Positions 44,768 to 54,121 of a stretch of DNA of 64,000 nucleotides are shown piece by piece. Below the pieces are notes generated by a model. That model saw only the letters and a program-made list of their open reading frames with translations. It was not told the DNA's origin and searched no databases. The DNA comes from Dyadobacter luticola (GTDB lineage: Bacteria; Bacteroidota; Bacteroidia; Cytophagales; Spirosomataceae): the NCBI RefSeq assembly GCF_005860805.1, contig NZ_VCEJ01000002.1, positions 1,844,375 through 1,908,374 of the forward strand, given 5' to 3'. Positions within the stretch are counted from its first letter, which is position 1, and every line of letters begins with the position of its first letter. A program made the position numbers and the translations under genes.

Positions 44768-47178
44768 TTGAGCTGATTGAGATTTAATGTCAGGTTCAGC
44801 AGGAAAATGTCTGTTTCCTGGATGTAATTGGTTGTTGTAAAAAAGTCTTTCCCGAATGTGGTGATGCGCTGTTTGTTACTGCCAAGCAGGCCGGCGTTGA
44901 TGTTTTGCCATTGCAGTGACAACGCGAGCTTTCCTGCCCAGAATGTCTTCCTCGCCGTGAGTGCCGGGATCAGGAAACGGGAATCTTCGCCCTGGGCAGT
45001 GACACGTTTGGACAAATAATTCACAGAGCCCTGAATTTGCAGCGTAGGTGAAAACCGGAAAGTGGAATTGGCATTCACATTGTAAACCACTGACGATGAA
45101 TTGACCGGCACATTCCCTTTGAAAAGCGCGCCCTTGATGCTGTAATGATACACATTGCCACCCGCGTATAGCTGCCACCGGCGGGTAAGGTTTACATTAC
45201 CGCCAACTTCCAGGCCCCACGAAACTGCCAGACCCGCATTGGTGTAAATGCGGTTGATGATCGTATCATTATATACACTGTTCACCCGGTTCACCACGTG
45301 CTTGATCCGCTGATTGTAGAAAGTGGCAAATACACTGCCGGATTTGAACTCTCTGACAACCCCAACTTCCGACAAATCCACAAATTCAGGCAATATATCC
45401 GGGTCGCCGGATTCGAGTGTTTCCGAATGCTCTCGCTCTGGGAAGGGGTTCAGTTCACTGTTTGTCGAGCGTTGCACGCGTTTGTTGTACCCCGCTTTTA
45501 CCCGCCACACATCGGTCAGCTTATAGTTCAGGCTGAGTGAAGGAAAAAGGTTCGACAAATTCAGCTCCCTGGTGTCGGCAGCAGCGGCTACAAATACGCG
45601 CCGGGCATATTCATACCGCAAGCCGCCTGCGTATTCGAGCTTCCCTGATTTTCCTGCGTACTGGGTGTAGACGGAATGTATGCGGTTGGTCACCCGCGTC
45701 GTGCTGCTGAATTCGGGAACGCGCTCGAAAATGTTGGTTTCGAAATTCAGGTTTAGATATTCAAAATCACCTTTTTGAAGCTGATCGCGGTACTGATACC
45801 CGGCTTCTAATTTTCCCGGACCGATCGTCACGCTGTAATCGGCACGCCCACGAAATGCGGTGAGCGGGTTGGCGGATGGATTTCTCGTGCTTTGCAAAAG
45901 TGTTTGCCGCCCTGGCTCGGCGAGGTTCAGATTGGTGGTAAGTCCGTCCAGATCTGCCTTTTCGTAAAGAAAGGAAAATGTCAGCGCGGATTTGTTGTCA
46001 AAAGTGTGTGTATAATCGAAGTTCGCCAGCTGTATATCACTGCTCTTACGGGCAATGTTAGAATTGAAATAGGTAACCCTACCCACATTCTGCCCGGTTT
46101 CTGTATTGACTTTAGTATTTTGATAAACAATATCCGCCCTCCGCGACTGGCTGCGAAAACCTTTATAAAAACCAATTGAAAATGCATTCTGCGCATCCGG
46201 CTCGAATGTCAGCGCTGCCCGGCCGGTGTAGTTGTAGCGGATGTAACTTCTCTCGCCGTCGGATGGAAAAGCTGTGAACACATTTCCGATGGTCGTGCTG
46301 GCATTACCTACCCTTCTTCCGGCAATGTCATTGCGCAGATACGAGCCGCCCAGACTCAAATTCCACTTTCCACGCTGCACATTGTAAGTGAGGTCGCCAC
46401 CAAAACGGAGCGGCTGATGCAGGTTTCCGTAATCCCGGACCGATGGAAGCCCACCCTGAATACTGGCCGTAAATGCACTTCCCTGCACCGCCTTCCGGGT
46501 GGTAATGTTGATGATCCCACCCTTGCCATCCGGATCAAAACGTGCTGAGGGGGACGTGATAATTTCGATGTTTTCAATGCTGTTGGCCGGTATTTGCTGC
46601 AACAATTCGGAAGCGCTTGTCTGCACAGGTTTCCCGTTCAGGAGTACCATCAGCCCGTTGGAGCCGCGCATCGTAATGTCGCCTTCTGCATTTACGGTCA
46701 CCGAGGGCGTGTTTTTAACAACATCCAGTGCCGTGCCGCCGCGCGCATTCAGAAATTGATCGGCGCGGTATACCTGCCTGTCGGCCTTATTTTCTAAAAT
46801 CGTTTTTTCGTCCCGCACCACCACTTCGTTCAACCTCCCGGCAGCTGCATTCAGTGAAATGTTCACAAGGCTATCTCCGGCAATCTGGGCCTGGCTCAGG
46901 CTGACCGACTTTTTTTGGTAACCTACGTACCGGGCCAGCAGGTAAAACGGACCATTTACAGATTTTTCAAACTGAAAAGTGCCATCGTCCCTGGTAAGCA
47001 CGCCATCGACAACCGACGAGTCCTGCACATTACACAAAGCAACCGAGCCATAAGCCAGCCCTGCCCCGGAAGCCGCGTCGATGAGCTTACCGTGCAGGAA
47101 ATGTGCATTTTGGGCAAAAGCAGTAAAAGCCAGAAAAAGGCCGCAGACAAGCAGTAGGAAGTATCTTTTCAGGAACAT
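44719..47178 (-). CDS. TonB-dependent receptor with carboxypeptidase-like N-terminus (outer-membrane barrel family 3)
   Basis: From ATG 47176-47178 (MFLKRYFLLL) the protein has 819 residues; an upstream ATG adds eight. The signal peptide ends AFTAFAQ. A carboxypeptidase-regulatory-like domain (FLHGKLIDAASGAGLAYGS) is followed by a plug (about 130-240; LLNGKPVQTSASELLQQIPANSIENIEI, shown here in part) and a barrel with many aromatic-ended strands. It ends SEFGEREF, without a classical final aromatic strand. Such proteins import siderophores, metals or peptides, unlike SusC they lack a SusD partner. An AraC regulator gene lies directly upstream and may control it. The coding end lies within a terminator stem. 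Confidence 0.9.
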   Translation of the reverse strand: MFLKRYFLLLVCGLFLAFTAFAQNAHFLHGKLIDAASGAGLAYGSVALCNVQDSSVVDGVLTRDDGTFQFEKSVNGPFYLLARYVGYQKKSVSLSQAQIAGDSLVNISLNAAAGRLNEVVVRDEKTILENKADRQVYRADQFLNARGGTALDVVKNTPSVTVNAEGDITMRGSNGLMVLLNGKPVQTSASELLQQIPANSIENIEIITSPSARFDPDGKGGIINITTRKAVQGSAFTASIQGGLPSVRDYGNLHQPLRFGGDLTYNVQRGKWNLSLGGSYLRNDIAGRRVGNASTTIGNVFTAFPSDGERSYIRYNYTGRAALTFEPDAQNAFSIGFYKGFRSQSRRADIVYQNTKVNTETGQNVGRVTYFNSNIARKSSDIQLANFDYTHTFDNKSALTFSFLYEKADLDGLTTNLNLAEPGRQTLLQSTRNPSANPLTAFRGRADYSVTIGPGKLEAGYQYRDQLQKGDFEYLNLNFETNIFERVPEFSSTTRVTNRIHSVYTQYAGKSGKLEYAGGLRYEYARRVFVAAAADTRELNLSNLFPSLSLNYKLTDVWRVKAGYNKRVQRSTNSELNPFPEREHSETLESGDPDILPEFVDLSEVGVVREFKSGSVFATFYNQRIKHVVNRVNSVYNDTIINRIYTNAGLAVSWGLEVGGNVNLTRRWQLYAGGNVYHYSIKGALFKGNVPVNSSSVVYNVNANSTFRFSPTLQIQGSVNYLSKRVTAQGEDSRFLIPALTARKTFWAGKLALSLQWQNINAGLLGSNKQRITTFGKDFFTTTNYIQETDIFLLNLTLNLNQLNKKSKLPTSEFGEREF

Positions 47179-47258
47179 TGCACGCTGATTCAACAGCCGC
47201 AAAGTTATAACCTACTATTTTTATAGACTTTGTATATTTGGTCCGATTACTGGTACAT

Positions 47259-48074
47259 TCAGGAAATTCCTTTCCGATATTCACCCGGCAGCACGCCGGT
47301 TTGCTTCTTGAAAAACTTATTAAAATGCGACCCGTCCGCAAAACCCAGCCTGTCGGCGATTTCCGAAAGGCTGTCAAAAGAATACAGTAATTCGAGCTTG
47401 GCCTGCGCAATTAGCTTTTCCTCAATCACGGTTCCGGCCGTTTTACCGACATACTTTTTGCATGCCGTATTCAACGTTTTTGGCGTAACACCCAAGGTTG
47501 CGGCGTACCAGGCTACCTCCCGGTTGGTTTTGAAATGCTGGTCGAGCAGTTGGAAAAAGTTGGTTAAAATGGGCGGACTAGTCTGGAAATCCTGATTTCC
47601 GGTTTCACGTTTCAGCAGGCTGAAAAGCAGCAGCAGGTAAGTCTGGATAACCGTCTGATGGTGAGCCTGCTGCTTTTCATATTCACTTTCAATGTGCTTG
47701 AAAATATCCGTAATCCTCTCCCGCACATGGTCCAGCCGGAACTGGTTGGGAAAGGGCAAAGGGAATGTCTGAAAAAGCTGGTGATAGAGCGGATGGTCGA
47801 GCAGGAAGTCCTTCTGGACCATCATCACAAACCCTTTCGGAATAGCCGTCAGCTCCCAGTGATGAATGTTGCCGGGCATGATCAGGTACAGACTAAATGG
47901 CTGAACATCAAAGCGGTGGTGATCTATCTGATGCGTCCCGGCGCCTTCGTGCAGGTAAATGATTTCAAGGTATTCTTTGTGACCGTGCGGCTGGGTAGTT
48001 TTGATCACCTCCTTCATCGGCCGTATCCGGAAAAGCTCCTTTTCGGAGAGCTTGTTTTTTACTGGTACCTGCAT
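47259..48074 (-). CDS. AraC-family transcriptional regulator with cupin-type sensor
   Basis: The 271-residue protein has an N-terminal cupin-like domain (HKEYLEIIYLHEGAGTHQID ... YLIMPGNIHHW), typical of sugar-sensing AraC proteins. A C-terminal AraC DNA-binding domain follows (VAWYAATLGVTPKTLNTACKK and SEIADRLGFADGSHFNKFFKK). It is 80 bases upstream of the TonB-dependent receptor gene on the same strand and is a natural candidate for its control. The effector is unknown. Confidence 0.92.
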   Translation of the reverse strand: MQVPVKNKLSEKELFRIRPMKEVIKTTQPHGHKEYLEIIYLHEGAGTHQIDHHRFDVQPFSLYLIMPGNIHHWELTAIPKGFVMMVQKDFLLDHPLYHQLFQTFPLPFPNQFRLDHVRERITDIFKHIESEYEKQQAHHQTVIQTYLLLLFSLLKRETGNQDFQTSPPILTNFFQLLDQHFKTNREVAWYAATLGVTPKTLNTACKKYVGKTAGTVIEEKLIAQAKLELLYSFDSLSEIADRLGFADGSHFNKFFKKQTGVLPGEYRKGIS

Positions 48075-48140
48075 GGAATATTCATTATCGAACCGTGAAT
48101 TTACAGGTACTGAACCGTATTTGCTGCAAAAGAAACATGG

Positions 48141-48791
48141 TTAATAAACCACAATACCCCTATCCCAGGATGCGCCGTCGGGATATCTGTAGACAACGTA
48201 CATGGGTTTCATTACAATGGTGTAGTCTTCGAAAATCCAGGTCATACTTTGGTCTGCGCCGGTTTTGGCGGCTTCGAAGTCGTATTTGTAGTGATAACGA
48301 CTGGTGTCGAGATAGGCCGTTTTGCCGGGAGGAACGAGGCGAAATGCTTCATCAACGCCGGAAGAATTGACGACAACCGTTTTCCTGGTATCGTCCCATT
48401 GAAATGTCATGCTGGTCGATCTCGAAAATTTCATATTTAGGTAGAAAGCGCGGGCGGGAGGCGTGACTGGAATGGTTGGACTATCCCACTCTTTTCCGAC
48501 ATAGAACTGCACATAACCTATCCCATCCGAGCCGTTGTCATCCCGGAATGTTACGTAGACAGCATCACGGTAAAATCTCATAATTGAATCCGCCAGTACA
48601 TTGACGGTGTCTTTGCCAACAACCCGGTAAGCCTGCGATATGTAAAACGGCACATTATTAAGCTGTCCGTAAAACTTGTTTTTATCAAACTCCTCGACGG
48701 CAACATCCTGTTTATCAACCGTTTTATGGGCACAGGAAATGGCAAAAAAGACGGAGGCTAAAATCAGCGTCGAGAATAACAGTCTCTTCAT
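48141..48791 (-). CDS. Hypothetical lipoprotein
   Basis: The 216-residue protein has a lipoprotein signal peptide with the anchor Cys20 (FFAISCAHK). The rest is beta-rich with no recognised motif (YVTFRDDNGSDGIGYVQFYVG, SMTFQWDDTRKTVVVN) and could be a small lipocalin-like or beta-sandwich domain. It should be anchored in the periplasmic face or the surface of the outer membrane. Neighbours on the same strand are an AraC gene (67 bases downstream) and a RidA gene upstream; they give no functional hint. Confidence 0.75.
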   Translation of the reverse strand: MKRLLFSTLILASVFFAISCAHKTVDKQDVAVEEFDKNKFYGQLNNVPFYISQAYRVVGKDTVNVLADSIMRFYRDAVYVTFRDDNGSDGIGYVQFYVGKEWDSPTIPVTPPARAFYLNMKFSRSTSMTFQWDDTRKTVVVNSSGVDEAFRLVPPGKTAYLDTSRYHYKYDFEAAKTGADQSMTWIFEDYTIVMKPMYVVYRYPDGASWDRGIVVY

Positions 48792-48934
48792 AGGACAATT
48801 CGTTTAGAAAGTTTGGCTTTGTTGTTTCAAGTACGGACAAAAAAACCTGAATGCAACGTTGCATTTTTTTGCAAACTTTTAAAAGAAATGCTAATCCGCT
48901 CACCTGTCACCCAGCTGGCGTCAGATGGGGCCGG

Positions 48935-49318
48935 TTAACGCAATGCAATGCATTCAACGGAAATCAAGATTCCACCGGGGAATGGCATTACCTGTGGCGT
49001 ACTGCGTGCAGGCGCATCTGTTGGGAAGAATTCCATGTATACTTTATTAACAATTCCGAAGTCATTACCGGCGACCATAAATATGGTCGTTTTCACAACC
49101 CGGTCCATGCTGCTCCCGGCTTCTTCCAGCACAATTTTGATATTTGAGAATGCCTGTCTTGTTTGGTCTTCAAATGAACTGCTCACTACCTGACCCGATA
49201 CAAGGTCTAGGCCTGGCATACCAGACAGAAAAATCAAGTCATCGGTAAGTACCGCTTGCGGGAACGCCGTATTCATTCGCGGCGACTTCTCTGTATTGAA
49301 ATTTCTTCTTTCACCCAT
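48935..49318 (-). CDS. RidA-family protein, divergent
   Basis: The 127-residue protein keeps the RidA layout: LIFLSGMPG near the N-terminus, QAFSNIKIVLEEAG in the middle and APARSTPQV with the conserved Arg. It differs clearly from the RidA at 35860, with an extended N-terminus (MGERRNFNTEK). Divergent RidA subfamilies often lack imine deaminase activity and act on other substrates, so its role is not certain. It may form a loose unit with the lipoprotein gene downstream. Confidence 0.88.
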   Translation of the reverse strand: MGERRNFNTEKSPRMNTAFPQAVLTDDLIFLSGMPGLDLVSGQVVSSSFEDQTRQAFSNIKIVLEEAGSSMDRVVKTTIFMVAGNDFGIVNKVYMEFFPTDAPARSTPQVMPFPGGILISVECIALR

Positions 49319-49489
49319 GACACAACTTGTTTAATGGTTGGCTTCAATCGATTGGTTAACACACGATAATTTTCGCAATTCAATTTTAGAAGAAGCCTGT
49401 GGAAGAATATACTTATGACAGCATTTGACGAAATGGAAAACGTGACGATCCGCTAGCGCAGGAAGCCATTTCGTTTTAAAAACCATTAC

Positions 49490-50407
49490 TTAGTTAAAGA
49501 GCTCTCTAAATTCCAGGGGAGAAAAGTTTGTCTTTGATTTGAATAACTTACTAAAAGACTGCGGATGCTCAAAACCGAGCTGGTAGGCGATCTCCCCTAC
49601 TGTCATGTCACTGAAGGTCAACACTTCCTTCGCTTTTTCGATCAGCTTATTGTGAATGTGCTGCTGGGTATTCTGGCCGGTCAATGCCCGAAGCATGTCG
49701 CCCAGGTAGCGGGGCGAAACATTCAGTTCGTTGGAAAGATACTGGACGCTCGGCAGCCCTTTCAGCAGCGCGGTTTTGTCGTCGAAATAATTATTCAGCA
49801 GTTGATCCAGCTTTTCCAGCAATGCATTGTTGATCGTTTTGCGGGTAATAAACTGGCGTTTGTAAAAGCGCTGACTGTAATTCAGCAGCAGTTCCAACTG
49901 CGAAATCAGCACATCCTGGCTCAGGTCGTCAATGGCCGTTTCGAGCTCGTCGCCGATATTCGCGCCAATGCCTTCGATGATCACCCTTTCTTTGTCCGAC
50001 AGATGCAACGACTCGTTCACCGAATAGGAGAAAAAGCCATAATGCCGCATTTTGGCGTCCAGTGGATAGTTTCTGAGGAAATCAGGATGGACCAGCAAGG
50101 TAAATCCCAGACTCTGCTCGGCCATCTGAATGCCTGTCAGCGGCTGTCCCGGCGAGGAGAAAAACATGCCGCCCACCTGAAAATCGTACGTCGTTTGCCC
50201 ATACCGCATCCGGCAGCCCGCCGCTTCATTATAGGTAATGTTGTAAAAATCCATGGCAAAGGTTTCTGCCAGCATTTCAGCCGTGATCTGCACTTTATTG
50301 TAGTCGAGGAAGCTGATCAGCGGGTGCAAAGGTTGCGGCAGGCCGAATGCGCGCTGCATTTCGGAAATCGAATGGTACACGCGCGGTTTGAGATGTTCCC
50401 TTTTCAT
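49490..50407 (-). CDS. AraC-family transcriptional regulator
   Basis: From ATG 50405-50407 the protein has 305 residues. A long N-terminal half resembles the cupin-like sensor of AraC proteins linked to short-chain dehydrogenases (DFYNITYNEAAGCRMRYGQ). The C-terminal HTH_18 domain has VQYLSNELNVSPRYLGDML and VGEIAYQLGFEHPQSFSKLFK. It starts 60 bases after the SDR gene on the same strand; an AraC-SDR neighbourhood is common in Bacteroidota and suggests that it controls that gene in response to a stress or metabolite. Confidence 0.92.
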   Translation of the reverse strand: MKREHLKPRVYHSISEMQRAFGLPQPLHPLISFLDYNKVQITAEMLAETFAMDFYNITYNEAAGCRMRYGQTTYDFQVGGMFFSSPGQPLTGIQMAEQSLGFTLLVHPDFLRNYPLDAKMRHYGFFSYSVNESLHLSDKERVIIEGIGANIGDELETAIDDLSQDVLISQLELLLNYSQRFYKRQFITRKTINNALLEKLDQLLNNYFDDKTALLKGLPSVQYLSNELNVSPRYLGDMLRALTGQNTQQHIHNKLIEKAKEVLTFSDMTVGEIAYQLGFEHPQSFSKLFKSKTNFSPLEFRELFN

Positions 50408-50467
50408 AATCACATAATGGGCTGCCGGCGCAAATCGTTCCGCCTGCGCCGGCAGCCCCTTTTGATT

Positions 50468-51268
50468 TTAAATAGCTGCTAACATTTGTTTGATCGCGTC
50501 GCGGAAAGCTTCGTCGCCCTCAGCCAGGCGCTTCGCGTACCATTCTTTGGCGTCGTCGCCGCAAACGTATCTTAATGTGTCGGTTCCATCAGTTGTCGCG
50601 CCGTACACCACTTCGGCAATTTGTTCGGAAGTCGTCGGGGCATTACCCGTCGCCAGCATCGTTGTAAATTTGCCTATGATGGCTTCATAAGCCGGGTGCG
50701 CGGCAAACACCGATTTAGCACCGATTTCAGTCGCCACCAATCCTGGTTCAATGGTTTTAATTCCAATTCCAAACTCATTGAGCTCATAAGACAAGCTTTC
50801 CGCCCAGCCTTCGAGCGCAAATTTGCTGGCATCGTACATCGAGCTTACGGGGAACGCCATCAGCCCCGCCGATGAACCGGTGGTGATGAAAAGTCCTGCT
50901 TTCCGCTCGCGGAAATACGGAATAAAAGCCTGCGTCACGCGCACGACACCAAAGAAATTGGTATCCATTTGCTGCACCAGCTGCTCGTCCGTCATCGCTT
51001 CCAATGCACCAAACAATCCATATCCCGCATTGTTAAATACCACATCAATATCGCCCAAAGCCAGTGCCTGCTGCGTGGTTTCGCGGATTTGCGCCGGGTT
51101 GGTCACGTCGAGGGGCAGCACGGTTACGTTGTCCAGCGCGTGGAGTTCTTTTTCATTTTCAGGCTTGCGCATGGTGGCGATCACCTTCCAGCCTTTGGCG
51201 GCAAACAATTTGGCCGTAGCCCGTCCGATACCTGTTGAAGCACCGGTAATAAAAATCGTCTTTGTCAT
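50468..51268 (-). CDS. Short-chain dehydrogenase/reductase (SDR)
   Basis: The 266-residue protein from ATG 51266-51268 is a classical SDR. The Rossmann motif TGASTGIG (about residues 8-15), NNAG (about 85), Ser of the triad in TTGSSAG, and Tyr-x-x-x-Lys in YDASK are all present, so it should be active. The substrate is probably a small ketone or alcohol; basic residues after the second strand (TMRKPEN) suggest NADP use. It is followed by an AraC-type regulator gene. Confidence 0.92.
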   Translation of the reverse strand: MTKTIFITGASTGIGRATAKLFAAKGWKVIATMRKPENEKELHALDNVTVLPLDVTNPAQIRETTQQALALGDIDVVFNNAGYGLFGALEAMTDEQLVQQMDTNFFGVVRVTQAFIPYFRERKAGLFITTGSSAGLMAFPVSSMYDASKFALEGWAESLSYELNEFGIGIKTIEPGLVATEIGAKSVFAAHPAYEAIIGKFTTMLATGNAPTTSEQIAEVVYGATTDGTDTLRYVCGDDAKEWYAKRLAEGDEAFRDAIKQMLAAI

Positions 51269-51400
51269 TTGTCTCACTTGTTATTTTCGAAAGACAAATT
51301 TCTAAGACACGCGGCTGGCGTTTGGAGTGGATTTGGGAAATGTTGTAGCCGAAATGGTCATGCGCTCCCATTTTTTCTAATGTAGCATCTTACCAAAAAT

Positions 51401-52111
51401 CTATTGCAGGAACCGCAAAACCTCGCGCTGATAGGACTTGCCGATGGGTATCTCGCTGCCGCTGGTATGGATGCTGCTGGCGGAGAAAGATTGGATTTTG
51501 GAAGCTGCAACAATAAATGAGCGGTGCACGCGGATAAAATCGGAGGCGGGGAGCATCGCTTCTAATGCGGTGATGGAATATTTGGTGACCACCTGGCCGG
51601 CTTCCGTCATGATCTTCACGTAATCTTTCAGACTTTCGATCAATACGATATCCTTCAACATGACTTTCACCATCTTCCGGTCGGCGCGAAAATAGAGGAA
51701 CGCATCGTTTGCCGCGGGAGTTTCGGCAGGCAGCTGTGCCGGAAGCGACATCAGTGGCAAAGCTTTGTTGATGGCCTTAATAAATCGCTCGAATTTGATC
51801 GGTTTTAAAAGATAATCGACTGCGTCGAGTTCGTAACTCTGCACGGCAAACTCGGCGAAAGCGGTGGTAAAGATGATTTTCGGAGGATTGGGTAATGCGG
51901 CTACAAGCTCTAATCCTGACAACTGGGGCATTTGGATATCCAGAAGCAGCAGGTCGACGGGTTGCTGGTGCAACAGGGTAATTACCTGCACCGCATTGGA
52001 ACATTCACCGGCCAGTTCGAGCAAGGGCAATTTTTCGATGTAGCGCCGGAGCACCTGCCGGGCGGGCGGTTCATCATCAACGATCAGGCATCTGTATTTC
52101 TGGGTATTCAT
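51401..52111 (-). CDS. LytTR-family response regulator
   Basis: The 236-residue protein has a receiver domain (CLIVDDEPPAR, phospho-acceptor Asp in LLLLDIQMPQLSG, Lys in DYLLKPI) and a C-terminal LytTR DNA-binding domain (about 130-236; VLIESLKDYVKIMTEAG, HRSFIVAASKI). It lies 18 bases downstream of a LytS-type histidine kinase gene and forms a two-component pair with it. Targets are unknown. Confidence 0.95.
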   Translation of the reverse strand: MNTQKYRCLIVDDEPPARQVLRRYIEKLPLLELAGECSNAVQVITLLHQQPVDLLLLDIQMPQLSGLELVAALPNPPKIIFTTAFAEFAVQSYELDAVDYLLKPIKFERFIKAINKALPLMSLPAQLPAETPAANDAFLYFRADRKMVKVMLKDIVLIESLKDYVKIMTEAGQVVTKYSITALEAMLPASDFIRVHRSFIVAASKIQSFSASSIHTSGSEIPIGKSYQREVLRFLQ

Positions 52112-52129
52112 AAAGGTTTATTGCTATGC

Positions 52130-53227
52130 CTACTGCGGCTCCGGACGAGCAGCCAGCTTGATTTCCAAATTAACAATGTACAGTTCATCCTCTTCCATTA
52201 TCGTCAATTTGTGTTTTTCAGGATAAATCAATGTCAGCCTCCTGCGCACATTCTCAATCCCGATTCCGCCCTCTTGCGCATGCATTTTGTCAGCTTTTCC
52301 ATTCACAAGTTTTAACTGCATTTCCTGATCCTTCAAGGCAATGTTTAGGTTGATCCACGGATTTTCGAGGACCGAACTCGTCCCATGTTTGAAACAATTT
52401 TCGACAAAAGGAAGCATAATCAGCGGCGCTATCATCAGATTTTCTGTATTGCCTGGCAACTGGATAGATAGTTCCAATTCTTCGCCGTACCGCTTTTTTT
52501 CCAGGTTAATGTATGCCTGAATCATTTTGATCTCGTCCGCCAGCGGTACCAGTGGCGCGTTGCCGGTATACAACATATACCGCAGCAACCCCGAAAGTCC
52601 CAGCAGCATATCGGCGGCGATGGGGGCCGTTTCCTGGGCGTGGGAGTAAATGTTGTTTAAAGTATTGAACAAAAAATGGGGATGCAGCTGCGATTTCAAT
52701 GTTTGCAGCTCGGCCAGCATATTCTGCTTTTCCAGCTGCGAAGCCAGCTGCTGCTTTTCATAATAATGCTTCATGAGTTTAATGGCCGCCGCCAGCCCGC
52801 CGATCGTAATCCCGCCCCGAAGCCCCGCGATCATTGACATAAAGAGCTGGACATAAACCGGTTTGGGATAATATCCTCTTCGTAAATACTCGATGACCGT
52901 GAGCGATAAAAAAGCGGAAAGCGCCGCCGTGGCCAATAATACCAGAATCACCGTTCCTGCTGCCAGCACGTACCGGCCGGGGATGATCAGGCGTGGGATA
53001 ACCCAGTACATCAGGCTGTATGCGAGGAAGATATGTACCGACAAGTAGCAGAGACTTTCCGGCGCAACCATGATCATACGGGTCAGAAAAGGCAGTGCCA
53101 GCAGTTTCGGCTCGGGCGCAAAGGCGTAGAGCATTACCTGGAAAACATACCAGAGAAACCAGAAACTAATGTGTCTCGCCAGTCGCCAGCCAGGCTGGTT
53201 GGAGAAAACAAAGGGCAAACTGACCAT
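52130..53227 (-). CDS. LytS-type membrane sensor histidine kinase
   Basis: From ATG 53225-53227 (MVSLPFVFSNQPGWRLARH) the kinase has 365 residues. Four membrane helices lie in the N-terminal half, followed by a coiled coil and the HisKA_7TM/His_kinase domain with LKSQLHPHFLFNTLNNIYSH (phospho-acceptor His) and a short HATPase domain ending GIGIENVRRRLTLIYPEK. It is the upstream gene of the LytTR pair. An upstream ATG at 53294-53296 gives an unlikely basic leader, so the internal start is preferred. Confidence 0.92.
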   Translation of the reverse strand: MVSLPFVFSNQPGWRLARHISFWFLWYVFQVMLYAFAPEPKLLALPFLTRMIMVAPESLCYLSVHIFLAYSLMYWVIPRLIIPGRYVLAAGTVILVLLATAALSAFLSLTVIEYLRRGYYPKPVYVQLFMSMIAGLRGGITIGGLAAAIKLMKHYYEKQQLASQLEKQNMLAELQTLKSQLHPHFLFNTLNNIYSHAQETAPIAADMLLGLSGLLRYMLYTGNAPLVPLADEIKMIQAYINLEKKRYGEELELSIQLPGNTENLMIAPLIMLPFVENCFKHGTSSVLENPWINLNIALKDQEMQLKLVNGKADKMHAQEGGIGIENVRRRLTLIYPEKHKLTIMEEDELYIVNLEIKLAARPEPQ

Positions 53228-53452
53228 AAACCGACTTTTCACTAAAATTACAAATCTGTAATTAAAAGCTCCTCTCCTGCACCTGTTTGGCGACATTCAA
53301 GGATTTTAAGCCTTTGAAACATTTTCGTCGTCGACCAATGTAAATATTTCTTCCCAACCGATTGTATAACCCCAAAAACCGCACGCCGGGCTACTTTGCC
53401 GGTTTGCGCCCCAAAAATCTGATAGCTTCGTCCGTATCCATCACAAGCTATT

Positions 53453-54103
53453 ATGCATCAGCCAGTCACAACCGTACATCTTGTTCACCCCTATCCCTTG
53501 GAACGCGAAGCTATTGCGTATTGGCTATCGAAACAGGCTTTTTTAGGCCTCAAAAGAAAGGGAAATAGGCTGCCGGAAGTATCGAATCCATGCAGTTTGA
53601 ATGACATTGAAATGCTCATTGCCTTCACTTATCATGCCGCGGATACCGCTCAGCAGATCGTGCATTTGAGAAAAATAAAGCCGTCACTGAAAATCTTGAT
53701 CGCCGTCGACATTGAAAATACGGATACCATCTCCGAAGTTGTGCACTGCAGCGTCCACGGAATTATCGACGTCCATGCACAAGTAGAAGAATGGGAATGG
53801 GCGATCAAATCCGTTTCGCAAGGCAAGGTGTATTACGCGCAACAAGTGATGAAGCTGCTCGCCGGGCCGATCATCCACAATGCTGAAAATCAATCGATTC
53901 CCGCATCGAAACATTTTTTGAGCAAAAGAGAAATAGAGGTACTGATGCTGGTCGCCAGCGAATACTCCACCAATCGCATTGCAGACAAGCTGTTTATCAG
54001 TAGCAAAACCGTAGAATCGCACCGGCGAAACCTCTTCCAAAAATTGGGCGTAAAAAATTCCGTCGGCCTGACGAAAGTAGCGGTCCGGCTTGGTGTCATT
54101 TAA
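53453..54103 (+). CDS. LuxR/NarL-type regulator with degenerate receiver domain
   Basis: The 216-residue protein has a C-terminal LuxR HTH (LSKREIEVLMLVASEYSTNRIADKLFISSKTVESHRRN, shown in parts, about residues 150-210). The N-terminal part folds like a receiver (VHLVHPYPLEREAIAYWL; LKILIAVDIENT) but lacks the expected residues. The acidic pair at the start is HPYP, and the place of the phospho-acceptor Asp is MLIAFTYHA. So it may not be phosphorylated and could act through dimerisation or another ligand. It is divergent from the LytS kinase with a 225-base gap and 18 bases before the next gene. Confidence 0.85.
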   Translation: MHQPVTTVHLVHPYPLEREAIAYWLSKQAFLGLKRKGNRLPEVSNPCSLNDIEMLIAFTYHAADTAQQIVHLRKIKPSLKILIAVDIENTDTISEVVHCSVHGIIDVHAQVEEWEWAIKSVSQGKVYYAQQVMKLLAGPIIHNAENQSIPASKHFLSKREIEVLMLVASEYSTNRIADKLFISSKTVESHRRNLFQKLGVKNSVGLTKVAVRLGVI

Positions 54104-54121
54104 AATCAAAAAAACAATCTT

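Noticed and set aside
49565-50482. 305-residue plus-strand frame opposite the AraC gene
   Set aside because: Complementary to the strongly supported AraC regulator; no domain.
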